A stretch of DNA of 7,887 nt, taken from contig CADAGG010000051.1 of NCBI GenBank assembly GCA_902787415.1, positions 1-7,887 on the forward strand, in the 5' to 3' direction. The DNA is from a methanogenic archaeon. GTDB taxonomy: Archaea > Thermoplasmatota > Thermoplasmata > Methanomassiliicoccales > Methanomethylophilaceae. The notes under the pieces were generated by a model. That model made no database searches and was not told the DNA's origin. It saw nothing but the letters and a program-made list of their open reading frames with translations. Below are positions 1 through 5,350 of the stretch, one piece after another. The position numbers and the translations under genes are program-made. Within the stretch, counting starts at the first letter, position 1, and each line of letters begins with the position of its first letter.

Positions 1-200
1 CCTGCCTCGATGGCAGTGTGCCTGACCTGAACGCGGTTCTTTACTTTGAGGGTGAAAACGACGGGGAACTCTGCTTCCTTCCTGACGTTTCCCATTTCAA
101 ACTGACTGATCCTTACAGCGGGGACTCCGCCCATGTACTCACGGCGAGTGTAGGCCATTCCCGTGATTCTTCTGTACATCGATGCTGGTTTTCTTACCAT
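1..200 (-). CDS. rpl10e: Ribosomal protein L10e (uL16), N-terminal part
   Basis: This is the start of the archaeal/eukaryotic-type large-subunit ribosomal protein L10e (uL16, the equivalent of bacterial L16), which binds 23S rRNA near the tRNA-binding centre of the 50S subunit. Read on the minus strand from ATG at 200, the protein begins MVRKPASMYRRITGMAYTRR and continues with EYMGGVP, QFEMGN and VQVRHTAIEA. This is the characteristic L10e opening, recognised from memory of the family. Only 66 codons are present; the usual length is roughly 170 residues, so the rest lies beyond the left edge. The start is supported by GGTGG (206-210), five bases upstream of the ATG, and by a TATA box at 246-256. 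The gene lies about 100 nt downstream of the HAD-protein gene on the same strand but has its own promoter. The identification is firm. Confidence 0.93.
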   Translation of the reverse strand, partial: MVRKPASMYRRITGMAYTRREYMGGVPAVRISQFEMGNVRKEAEFPVVFTLKVKNRVQVRHTAIEA

Positions 201-245
201 TGATGCCACCTTTTATTTAGTGAATAGGACACCCAAACTCCAAAC

Positions 246-256
246 GCTATATAACC
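246..256 (-). promoter_or_regulatory. TATA box of rpl10e
   Basis: On the minus strand the sequence GGTTATATAGCG holds a good archaeal TATA box (core TTATATA, 254 down to 248). With the usual 25-27 nt spacing, transcription would start near position 225. That gives a leader of about 25 nt that includes the GGTGG ribosome binding site before the ATG at 200. The element lies in the 102-nt gap between the HAD gene and rpl10e, so rpl10e probably does not depend on read-through. I found no convincing U-rich terminator for the HAD gene in this gap. The only inverted repeat, AACAC/GTGTT, is weak. Confidence 0.65.
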
Positions 257-302
257 CTATTGCTGGTGGGAACACGAAATCCCTGTGTTTTCGGACGCGG
301 AC

Positions 303-1991
303 TCATTTCAGTTTTCCGGCGACCTTCTGTTTGATGGCGAACGGGAGCTGGGAGGCCCTGAACAGCAGCGGGCGGTAATCCCTGTGGCCCTTGTCCACGC
401 CCCACCTGAACCCGGAGAGCCTGTTCTCGTCGCTGCCCTTCTCCGAGGAGATCAGCACCCTCAGCCATGCGTCGACGGTGTCCGGGTCGTAGCAGATGTC
501 GTTCTTGCGGAACAGTCCGGACGCAAAGCGGATGTAATCCATCTGGCCCTCCTCGAGAGAGGGCTGGATCCTCTGGCGGAAGGCCTCCTCGGGAGGGATC
601 TCGCTGCTGAAGACGGGCTTCCCGTCCCTGACGTCCTCCAGCGGAGACTCCGCGCTGCTGAAGAAGAACTCGGCCAGGTTGACGTAGGACCAGGTGAGCC
701 TCTGACCGGTGCGGTCCTTGTAGACTATGTGCTCCGGCTCGCCGGCCGCGGTGGTTGCGTAATACGCCCCGGTGATCCTGGCCTCGGTGCACTCGTCCAC
801 CAGGGTCTGCGAGGAGTACCTCATGGTGGTGGTGTCAACGGCGAGCACGTTGCAGGCGCCGGACAGCTCCGAAGCGAGATATCCGCGGTACTCCGAGAGG
901 GCGTCGGAGCATGCCTCCCTGACCGTCTCCTCGTTCTTCTCGAAATACTCTCTGGCACTTTCGAAATCCTTCATGGATTCCAGGGCTATGTCCTCGAGCC
1001 TGCCGGTGCCGTAGAGGTACCTCAGGACGGTGTACGGGGAGTCCCTGTCCGCGAGGTTGAGGTTCCCCATCGCGGTGCAGATCTTGCGCGAGCAGTACAC
1101 GTAGCTGGAGGGCAGCGTGCCCCCGAGCTCCTTGTAGGCCAGCATGGGGATGTGCCCGTCGCGGGAGAAGAAGATGATCCGGTCGAATCCCTGGGAGTTT
1201 GCTATCAGGTAGTTCCCGAAGGAGTAGGCCATCGGTCCGCCGAACCTCCTGGCTATACCGTACCAGTAGTCGTGCTTGCCCCCCTCTGCCCACATGAGCA
1301 TGTCGACGGCGACGATCATGGAGGCATCGACCGTCTTGCGGTGGCGGAAGAACGACATCTCCTTCCTATGGGTGGGTGCGTACCTCTCCTTCAGGGGGAC
1401 CCATCTCACCGCCTTCAGTCCGTGTCTGACGGCATTGTCGACGTCCGCCTTCTTGTTGTCGCCGATCATCACGATGCGGTCCGCAGGCACGCCGAGGTCG
1501 CTCACGATGTGGTCGTAGATGTCCCCCGAGGCCTTGTTGCGGTCCGCCACATTGGAGAGGAACAGCCTCTCGTAGCCGCCGTATCCGCAGACGGACAGCA
1601 TCTCGGCCAGGACCGATTCGGGCAGGTACATGTCGGAGATGAGGATGATCCTCTTGCCCTGCCCGAGGACCTTGTCGTAGAGGGCCTTGGCGGAGACGTC
1701 GGCCACCGTGTAGGCGACCTCCAGCTCCTTCTCCCGGTCTTTGAGGAATTGGTACCTTTCGTCCATCTGGGTGTAGATCTCGTCGAGGTCGATCTCCTGG
1801 CGGATGGCCTTGCGGGCGATCCTCTCGGCCAGGATGCGGGCGTTGGCGAAATTCGCGGCCTGGTACTCCTTCTCCATGAAAAGGAAGAGATCGGTGGGCC
1901 GCATGAACGGGCGCGTGATCAGAGTATCGAACACATCGAAAGCGACGACTTCCGCCGATTGGGCTGCCTGCTCGTATTCCGAGGTCTCCAC
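303..1991 (-). CDS. Two-domain HAD superfamily protein (COG5610-like)
   Basis: A 562-residue protein whose N-terminal half is a complete haloacid-dehalogenase-type phosphohydrolase domain. Motif I is FDVFDTLI, with the nucleophile and acid/base aspartates D19 and D22. Motif II is ILISDMYLP (S119), motif III is probably K153 in NKASGD, and motif IV is GDNKKAD (D178, D183). Residues of about 25-110 form a helical cap. From about residue 240 a second domain follows with FFSRDGH (274-280) and VDTTTMRYSSQ (385-395). These resemble the 'RDG' and 'vDiG..G..Q' signatures I associate with HAD proteins of surface-polysaccharide gene clusters (COG5610 type). The C-terminus is basic. The substrate is unknown; a sugar phosphate or glycan-related role is inference from the family. 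The open frame extends upstream to 2183, but I chose GTG at 1991. AGGTG lies six bases before it, the HAD fold starts soon after, and the upstream 64 codons look non-coding. No glycosyltransferase neighbour is visible. Confidence 0.8.
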   Translation of the reverse strand: METSEYEQAAQSAEVVAFDVFDTLITRPFMRPTDLFLFMEKEYQAANFANARILAERIARKAIRQEIDLDEIYTQMDERYQFLKDREKELEVAYTVADVSAKALYDKVLGQGKRIILISDMYLPESVLAEMLSVCGYGGYERLFLSNVADRNKASGDIYDHIVSDLGVPADRIVMIGDNKKADVDNAVRHGLKAVRWVPLKERYAPTHRKEMSFFRHRKTVDASMIVAVDMLMWAEGGKHDYWYGIARRFGGPMAYSFGNYLIANSQGFDRIIFFSRDGHIPMLAYKELGGTLPSSYVYCSRKICTAMGNLNLADRDSPYTVLRYLYGTGRLEDIALESMKDFESAREYFEKNEETVREACSDALSEYRGYLASELSGACNVLAVDTTTMRYSSQTLVDECTEARITGAYYATTAAGEPEHIVYKDRTGQRLTWSYVNLAEFFFSSAESPLEDVRDGKPVFSSEIPPEEAFRQRIQPSLEEGQMDYIRFASGLFRKNDICYDPDTVDAWLRVLISSEKGSDENRLSGFRWGVDKGHRDYRPLLFRASQLPFAIKQKVAGKLK

Positions 1992-1997
1992 GATGAA

Positions 1998-2002
1998 CAC
2001 CT
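1998..2002 (-). promoter_or_regulatory. Ribosome binding site deciding the HAD start
   Basis: AGGTG on the minus strand, with a six-base spacer to GTG at 1991. It matches the 16S anti-Shine-Dalgarno core and favours this GTG over the in-frame GTG at 2000, which overlaps the site, and over the far upstream ATG at 2183. Confidence 0.55.
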
Positions 2003-2025
2003 GTCTTATCCGTACGCGCAACAGT

Positions 2026-2035
2026 CTAATAAAAG
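2026..2035 (-). promoter_or_regulatory. Probable TATA box of the HAD gene
   Basis: Minus-strand CTTTTATTAG is the only AT-rich block just upstream of the HAD gene. The expected transcription start, about 26 nt downstream near 2004, would give a leader of some 13 nt containing AGGTG and then the GTG start. This supports the short form of the protein. A second AT-rich block at 2093-2107 could be an alternative promoter farther upstream. Confidence 0.5.
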
Positions 2036-2039
2036 GGTT

Positions 2040-2068
2040 CCCCGTAACGGCACCCGCGGATAACGGGG
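2040..2068. repeat. Inverted repeat upstream of the HAD promoter
   Basis: CCCCGT (2040-2045) is the exact complement of ACGGGG (2063-2068) across a 17-nt GC-rich centre. Read on the minus strand, the block also holds a directly repeated CCGTTA. It abuts the upstream side of the HAD TATA box, where archaeal activators or repressors often bind. Whether it is an operator, an RNA structure or chance in GC-rich DNA cannot be decided from the sequence. Confidence 0.3.
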
Positions 2069-2071
2069 CGC

Positions 2072-2081
2072 GACCGCGGTC
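2072..2081. repeat. Perfect 10-bp palindrome GACCGCGGTC
   Basis: A perfect palindrome in the divergent intergenic region between the HAD gene and the RNase P operon. It could be a protein-binding site. In GC-rich DNA a 10-bp palindrome may also arise by chance, so the call is weak. Confidence 0.25.
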
Positions 2082-2154
2082 CCGGAAGCCCCCAATAATA
2101 AGTAATTCCGACAGTCTGGGTCTATCGGTACGGTACGCCTCTCTGAAGGGATTT

Positions 2155-2168
2155 CCCGCCCTCGCGGG
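2155..2168. repeat. Small GC-rich stem-loop
   Basis: CCCGC (2155-2159) pairs with GCGGG (2164-2168) around the loop CCTC. It is one of several dyads clustered in the divergent intergenic region. Its function is unknown and it may be incidental. Confidence 0.2.
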
Positions 2169-2178
2169 GACGTTTCCG

Positions 2179-2192
2179 CGCACGCCCGTGCG
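2179..2192. promoter_or_regulatory. Dyad element upstream of the rnp4 TATA box
   Basis: CGCACGCCCGTGCG has six-base perfect arms around two central bases and ends 11 bp before the TATA box of the RNase P/yhbY/serS operon. The position, just beyond the BRE, would suit a regulator that acts on this promoter. No known operator is recognised, so the regulatory role is inference. Confidence 0.3.
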
Positions 2193-2202
2193 AGAGAACG
2201 TG

Positions 2203-2212
2203 CTTTATATTA
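2203..2212 (+). promoter_or_regulatory. TATA box of the rnp4-yhbY-serS operon
   Basis: CTTTATATTA is a close match to the archaeal TATA consensus. With the usual spacing, transcription should start near 2233-2234, only a few bases before the ATG at 2238. The mRNA is then nearly leaderless. This argues against the in-frame GTG at 2226, which would lie upstream of the transcript. Confidence 0.7.
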
Positions 2213-2237
2213 GTCCCACGGTAGGGTGGCCGATACG

Positions 2238-2552
2238 ATGGCTAAACGCATACCCCGCAAGGACGTCCGTAAGATCGGCGACGAGCGCGTGTCCATCCTG
2301 ACCCGCCTCGCCTGCGAGGCCGTCAGGGACGGCAGGGACGACCGCGCCAGACGCTACGTCGAACTGGCCCGTGCGATATGCGGTAAGGCCCAAACGGAGA
2401 TGCCCCGTGATTTCAGGTACTGCAAGAAGTGCCTGCTCCCGATGATGCCCGGGATCAACTGCAGAGTCAGGCTGACCGGCGGAAAGATCACATCGGGATG
2501 CGCCTGCGGCGAGGTCCGGCGCATGCCCTATCTCAAGGAGCAGAGAAAATGA
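2238..2552 (+). CDS. rnp4: Ribonuclease P protein component 4 (Rpp21/Rpr2)
   Basis: A 104-residue basic protein matching the archaeal RNase P subunit 4 (Rpp21/Rpr2 family), which with Rpp29 binds the RNase P RNA to help mature the 5' ends of tRNAs. The N-terminal 50 residues form the Arg/Lys-rich helical region (RKDVRKIGDER, then RYVELARAI). A zinc ribbon follows: YCKKC (C62, C65), PGINCRVRL (72-79) and GCACGEVRRMPY (C88, C90). The family normally has CxxC in both halves; here the second pair is CxC, one residue short. The length is typical. I chose ATG 2238 because the TATA box at 2203-2212 places transcription start just before it; GTG 2226 would add four residues. It is the first gene of an operon, and its stop overlaps the yhbY start by four bases (ATGA), so translation is probably coupled. 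The identification is strong. Confidence 0.9.
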   Translation: MAKRIPRKDVRKIGDERVSILTRLACEAVRDGRDDRARRYVELARAICGKAQTEMPRDFRYCKKCLLPMMPGINCRVRLTGGKITSGCACGEVRRMPYLKEQRK

Positions 2553-2848
2553 CCGCAAGTCAGGCGAAGAAAGAACTCATGAGGCGCGCGCTGGAGATCG
2601 ACCCCACCGTCCACGTCGGAAAGGACGGGGTCGACGAGAACCTCAACAACGAGGTCGTCCAGCAGCTGAAGAAGAGACGCCTCATCAAGATCAAGGTGCT
2701 GAACAACGCGGAGGCAGAAACGAAGACCGTGGCGGAGGAGATCGCCGCGGCCACCGGCTCCGTGATAGTAGACGTCCGCGGAGGGGTCATAATCCTCACG
2801 GACAAGAGGACCTGGGATTCCCAGTGCCAGAAAAAATCCGATAACTAA
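2549..2848 (+). CDS. yhbY: YhbY-like CRM-domain RNA-binding protein
   Basis: A 99-residue protein that is essentially one CRM (YhbY) domain. The signature loop VHVGKDG (GxxG, G24 to G27) is followed by NEVVQQLKKRRLIKIKV, and the strand VRGGVIILTDKR lies near the end. Bacterial YhbY associates with the pre-50S ribosomal subunit, and related CRM domains bind structured RNA in organelle intron splicing. The archaeal role is unproven but is expected in ribosome or RNA maturation. The ATG at 2549 overlaps the rnp4 stop codon, and AAGGAG (2535-2540) sits eight bases upstream, inside the rnp4 reading frame, so this start is well supported. Co-transcription with an RNase P subunit and SerRS fits an RNA-processing role. 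The C-terminal dozen residues are polar and probably disordered. This is one of few complete genes here to use TAA as stop. Confidence 0.88.
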   Translation: MTASQAKKELMRRALEIDPTVHVGKDGVDENLNNEVVQQLKKRRLIKIKVLNNAEAETKTVAEEIAAATGSVIVDVRGGVIILTDKRTWDSQCQKKSDN

Positions 2849-2853
2849 GGTGA
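2847..2853 (+). promoter_or_regulatory. Ribosome binding site for the serS GTG start
   Basis: AAGGTGA overlaps the TAA stop of yhbY and stands six bases before GTG 2860. It fixes the non-ATG start of serS and suggests that ribosomes finishing yhbY can reinitiate there. Confidence 0.65.
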
Positions 2854-2859
2854 CAAACC

Positions 2860-4149
2860 GTGCTCGATATTGAAGTGATTAGGTCCAACCCCGAGAAGAT
2901 CAGGGAAATGCTCATCCACAGGAACAAAGACACCGCCATCCTCGACAAATTCCTCGAGGCCGACGGCAGGTGGAGGCAGCTCACCCAGGAGAACAACCAG
3001 CTGAGGAAGACCAGGAACACCGTCTCCCAGGAGATCTCCAAGATGCCCAAGGGCGAGGAGAAGGATAAGAAGATCGCCGAGATGCGCGAGGTCGGGGACA
3101 AGATCAAGGCCAACGACGACGAGATGGCCAAGCTCGAGGAGATCCGCATGGACTGCGTCCTCAACATCCCCAACATCCCCGCCGACGACGTCCCCCTCGG
3201 AAAGGACGACACCGAGAACGTGGTCGTCTACGAGTGGGGAGAGAAGAGGAAGTTCGACTTCACCCCCAAGGACCACGCCCAGCTGATGCTGGACCTCAAC
3301 ATCGTCGACTTCGAGAGGGCCGTCAAGGTCGCAGGCTCCGGATTCTACTGCCTCAAGGGCGACGGAGCGAGGCTGGAGAGGGCTCTCATCAGCTTCTTCC
3401 TCGACATGCACAAGAAGCAGGGATACACCGAGGTGTTCCCTCCCGTGGTCGTCAACACCGCGGCCGTCACCGGAACCGGACAGTACCCCAACCTCAAGGA
3501 CGACATGTACTGGCTGGAGAGGGACGACCTGTGGCTCAACCCCACCGCCGAGGTCCCCGTGACCAACCTGCTCCAGGACGAGATCCTCACCAAGGAGGAC
3601 CTCCCCCTCAAGCTCACCGCCTACCTGCCCTCCTTCAGGAGGGAGGTCGGAAAGCACGCCGACACCAACGGAATCATCCGTGTCCACGAGTTCAACAAGG
3701 TCGAGATGGTCAGGTTCGTGGAGCCCTCCACCTCCTGGCAGGCCCTCGAGGAGCTCAGGGGCGACGCGGAGGAGCTCGTGAAGGCTCTGGGTCTTCCCTA
3801 CCACGTCCTCCTGCTGTGCACCGGCGACCAGAGCTTCTCCTGCGCCAAGTGCTACGACATCGAGCTCTTCGCACCCGGCAGCAACAGGTGGCTCGAGGCC
3901 TCCTCCTGCTCCAACTTCCTCGACTTCCAGGCCAGGCGCGCCAGGATCAAGTACAGGCCCGAACCCCACCTCAAGAGCGAGTTCGTCCACACCCTCAACG
4001 GATCCGGAATGGCCCTCCCCAGGACCATGGTCGCCATCCTCGAGAACTATCAGAATGCTGACGGAAGCGTCACCATCCCCGAGGTCCTCAGGCCCTACAT
4101 GGGCGGGCAGGAGAAGATCGTGCCCCCCGAGAAGAAGAAAACCTTCTGA
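2860..4149 (+). CDS. serS: Seryl-tRNA synthetase, common (non-methanogen) type
   Basis: A full-length (429-residue) class II seryl-tRNA synthetase, which charges tRNA-Ser with serine. Residues of about 1-110 form the N-terminal coiled-coil arm (LDIEVIRSNPEKIRE, then charged heptad-like helices at 30-97) that grips the long variable arm of tRNA-Ser. The catalytic core shows the serine-binding TAE (229-231, in NPTAEVP), motif 2 SFRREVG (258-264) with RVHEFNKVE (274-282), SSCSNFLDFQARR (348-360), and motif 3 NGSGMALPRT (380-389). This is the common SerRS shared with bacteria and most archaea, not the rare zinc-dependent form of some methanogens. The motif 2 loop reads GKHADTNG, where I recall SxGRDTRG or similar in most relatives, so it is about one residue shorter. 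Translation starts at GTG 2860, with AAGGTGA six bases before it. It is the last gene of the rnp4 operon, 11 nt after yhbY. Confidence 0.95.
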   Translation: MLDIEVIRSNPEKIREMLIHRNKDTAILDKFLEADGRWRQLTQENNQLRKTRNTVSQEISKMPKGEEKDKKIAEMREVGDKIKANDDEMAKLEEIRMDCVLNIPNIPADDVPLGKDDTENVVVYEWGEKRKFDFTPKDHAQLMLDLNIVDFERAVKVAGSGFYCLKGDGARLERALISFFLDMHKKQGYTEVFPPVVVNTAAVTGTGQYPNLKDDMYWLERDDLWLNPTAEVPVTNLLQDEILTKEDLPLKLTAYLPSFRREVGKHADTNGIIRVHEFNKVEMVRFVEPSTSWQALEELRGDAEELVKALGLPYHVLLLCTGDQSFSCAKCYDIELFAPGSNRWLEASSCSNFLDFQARRARIKYRPEPHLKSEFVHTLNGSGMALPRTMVAILENYQNADGSVTIPEVLRPYMGGQEKIVPPEKKKTF

Positions 4150-4162
4150 TCGAAACCCTAAC

Positions 4163-4190
4163 CTGGGGTCCGGGACCTCCCGGGCCTCAG
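4163..4190 (+). terminator. Strong hairpin after serS, possible terminator
   Basis: In serS-sense RNA, bases 4163-4174 (CTGGGGTCCGGG) pair with 4179-4190 (CCCGGGCCTCAG) to give a 12-bp stem with tetraloop ACCU. The stem has two G-U wobbles and no mismatch. It starts 14 nt after the serS stop, and a run of four Ts follows at 4200-4203. In the opposite direction the two wobbles become C-A mismatches, so the structure favours the plus-strand transcript. It overlaps the last codon and stop of the convergent HD gene. Archaeal termination relies mainly on U-rich tracts, so a termination role is plausible but unproven. The hairpin could instead protect mRNA 3' ends. Confidence 0.5.
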
Positions 4191-5350
4191 ATGGTCATCT
4201 TTTCGAAATCCGCCAGGATCTGCGAGGCACCGATGCGGATGCCCTTCCTGTCGGTCATGAGCTTGTATCCGGTCTGGACCTTCGCGTCGCGGAGGATCTT
4301 GGACGACACCCCGTACTGTATCGAGACGTACGCCTCGATCCATGCGGCCATGAGGTCGCATGCCTTCACGGCCTCGTAATCCCTCTCCATGCCCTTGACG
4401 GGCTCGAAGGGGCGGAGCGCCATGTTCCCCAGCTCGCCGACCCAATGGCCGTCGAGGAGCAGGGGGATGACCTTCTTGTTGAACATCATGACCTCGATGT
4501 CGCCGAGGCTGTCGGTGAGGTCCTGGGAGCTGGTCTTCACCGGGGTGATCACATCCTTGGTGAGGACCTCGGGGAGGTCGTGGAACAGTCCGCTGTAGAA
4601 GTCGTTGTAGATCTCCCGGTCGCCTACACCCTCCCGGTCCAGGTCGTTCAGGAAGACGCTGTTGGCCACGAATATGCAATGACCCAGCACCGTGGTCTTG
4701 GGCTCGCGGGGAGTCCTCGCCCATCTCTGCTGGCACCTGAGCTGTCCGACCAGTTTGATGAAGTCCTGGAACTTGCGGTCCTCCTCGGGGGACAGCACCA
4801 GGCCGGCGAGGTCGTGCTCGCGGTGGCTCTCCACCTGGCCCTCGATCTCGTCGCGGGTCTCCTCGATGTCGATCACGGAGGAGTTCACGTCCTTGATGAG
4901 CTCGAACTCGTACCTGGTCGCGAGATAGTGGGCGGCGCCGAGGATGTAATCCTCCCTGAGGCTGCTGCCCTCGCAGATGTACTGCCTGAACCTCTCCCTG
5001 AATCCCTCGTCCATCTGGGGGACGCGGTCCTGGAACACGCTGTAGGCATACTCGTTGATGGCCCTGCGGTTGTCCTCCTTCTTGATGAGCTCGTAGTACA
5101 CCGGGGGCTTCAGGTCGGTGATGGCGATGCGGTGTATGAAGGCGAAGAGCTGGTGCTCGATGAGGATCCTCCAGTCGACGGGCCTTCCCGCCCTCTCCTC
5201 GCATTTGCCGAGGTACCAGGCGATGGCCGCCTTGTGGGCCTGCTTGTCGAGCTCGGTGAGGTCGATGGTGCGGTAGTGGTCGTTCCACCTGTGCATGTTG
5301 GCGGAATCGAACATGTAGTACAGCATGGCCGCCGTGAGATGCTTCCCCAT
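4187..5350 (-). CDS. Tandem HD-domain protein (YfbR-like), putative phosphohydrolase
   Basis: A soluble protein of 387 residues. The C-terminal half is an intact HD metal-dependent phosphohydrolase domain: H224 (LGHCIF), H257-D258 (GLFHDLPEVLTKD, with E261 and D266) and D332 (ACDLMAAW). The FHDxPE...D..TPVK pattern resembles YfbR-type 5'-nucleotidases, so a nucleotide substrate is a reasonable guess. The N-terminal half appears to be a degenerate copy: H39 (QAHKAAI), H73-R74 (FIHRIAITDLKPP) and H141 (AAHYLATRYEF) fall at matching positions and spacing (34 versus 33, and 68 versus 75 residues). I recall similar long HD proteins in Firmicutes. GGAGG at 5358-5362 lies seven bases before ATG 5350 and four before ATG 5353, so I chose 5350; using 5353 adds one Met. 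The start overlaps the stop of the upstream membrane-protein gene. Substrate and physiological role are unknown. Confidence 0.8.
   Translation of the reverse strand: MGKHLTAAMLYYMFDSANMHRWNDHYRTIDLTELDKQAHKAAIAWYLGKCEERAGRPVDWRILIEHQLFAFIHRIAITDLKPPVYYELIKKEDNRRAINEYAYSVFQDRVPQMDEGFRERFRQYICEGSSLREDYILGAAHYLATRYEFELIKDVNSSVIDIEETRDEIEGQVESHREHDLAGLVLSPEEDRKFQDFIKLVGQLRCQQRWARTPREPKTTVLGHCIFVANSVFLNDLDREGVGDREIYNDFYSGLFHDLPEVLTKDVITPVKTSSQDLTDSLGDIEVMMFNKKVIPLLLDGHWVGELGNMALRPFEPVKGMERDYEAVKACDLMAAWIEAYVSIQYGVSSKILRDAKVQTGYKLMTDRKGIRIGASQILADFEKMTI

Noticed and set aside
263..300. Weak inverted repeat AACAC/GTGTT as HAD-gene terminator
   Set aside because: A five-base stem with a nine-base loop and no U-rich tract is too weak to call.
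18..378. Short plus-strand open frames at the left edge
   Set aside because: They lie opposite the L10e start and its promoter; the minus-strand reading is a clear ribosomal protein.
285..2063. Plus-strand 592-codon open frame opposite the HAD gene
   Set aside because: It lies wholly antisense to a protein with clear HAD motifs, its translation is low-complexity Val/Gly/Asp/Leu-rich text, and it has no promoter or ribosome binding site. It is a by-product of high GC at third codon positions.
2021..2117. ACAGTCT repeated at 2021-2027 and 2111-2117
   Set aside because: A seven-base direct repeat is short enough to be chance and is not placed equivalently relative to the promoters.
1992..2183. 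64-codon N-terminal extension of the HAD protein (start at 2183)
   Set aside because: The extension is Arg/Gly/Pro-rich and lacks a recognisable domain. It contains the likely TATA box and ribosome binding site for GTG 1991, and the HAD fold needs none of it.
2040..2203. Possible tRNA or C/D-box RNA in the divergent gap
   Set aside because: I looked for a T-loop GGTTC-type box, acceptor complementarity and C (RTGATGA)/D (CTGA) boxes on both strands and found no consistent set. The hairpins alone do not make an RNA gene.
2845..3990. Minus-strand 381-codon open frame opposite serS
   Set aside because: It is the antisense shadow of a full-length, motif-complete seryl-tRNA synthetase; the translation is repetitive Leu/Val/Gly/Glu-rich and matches no family.
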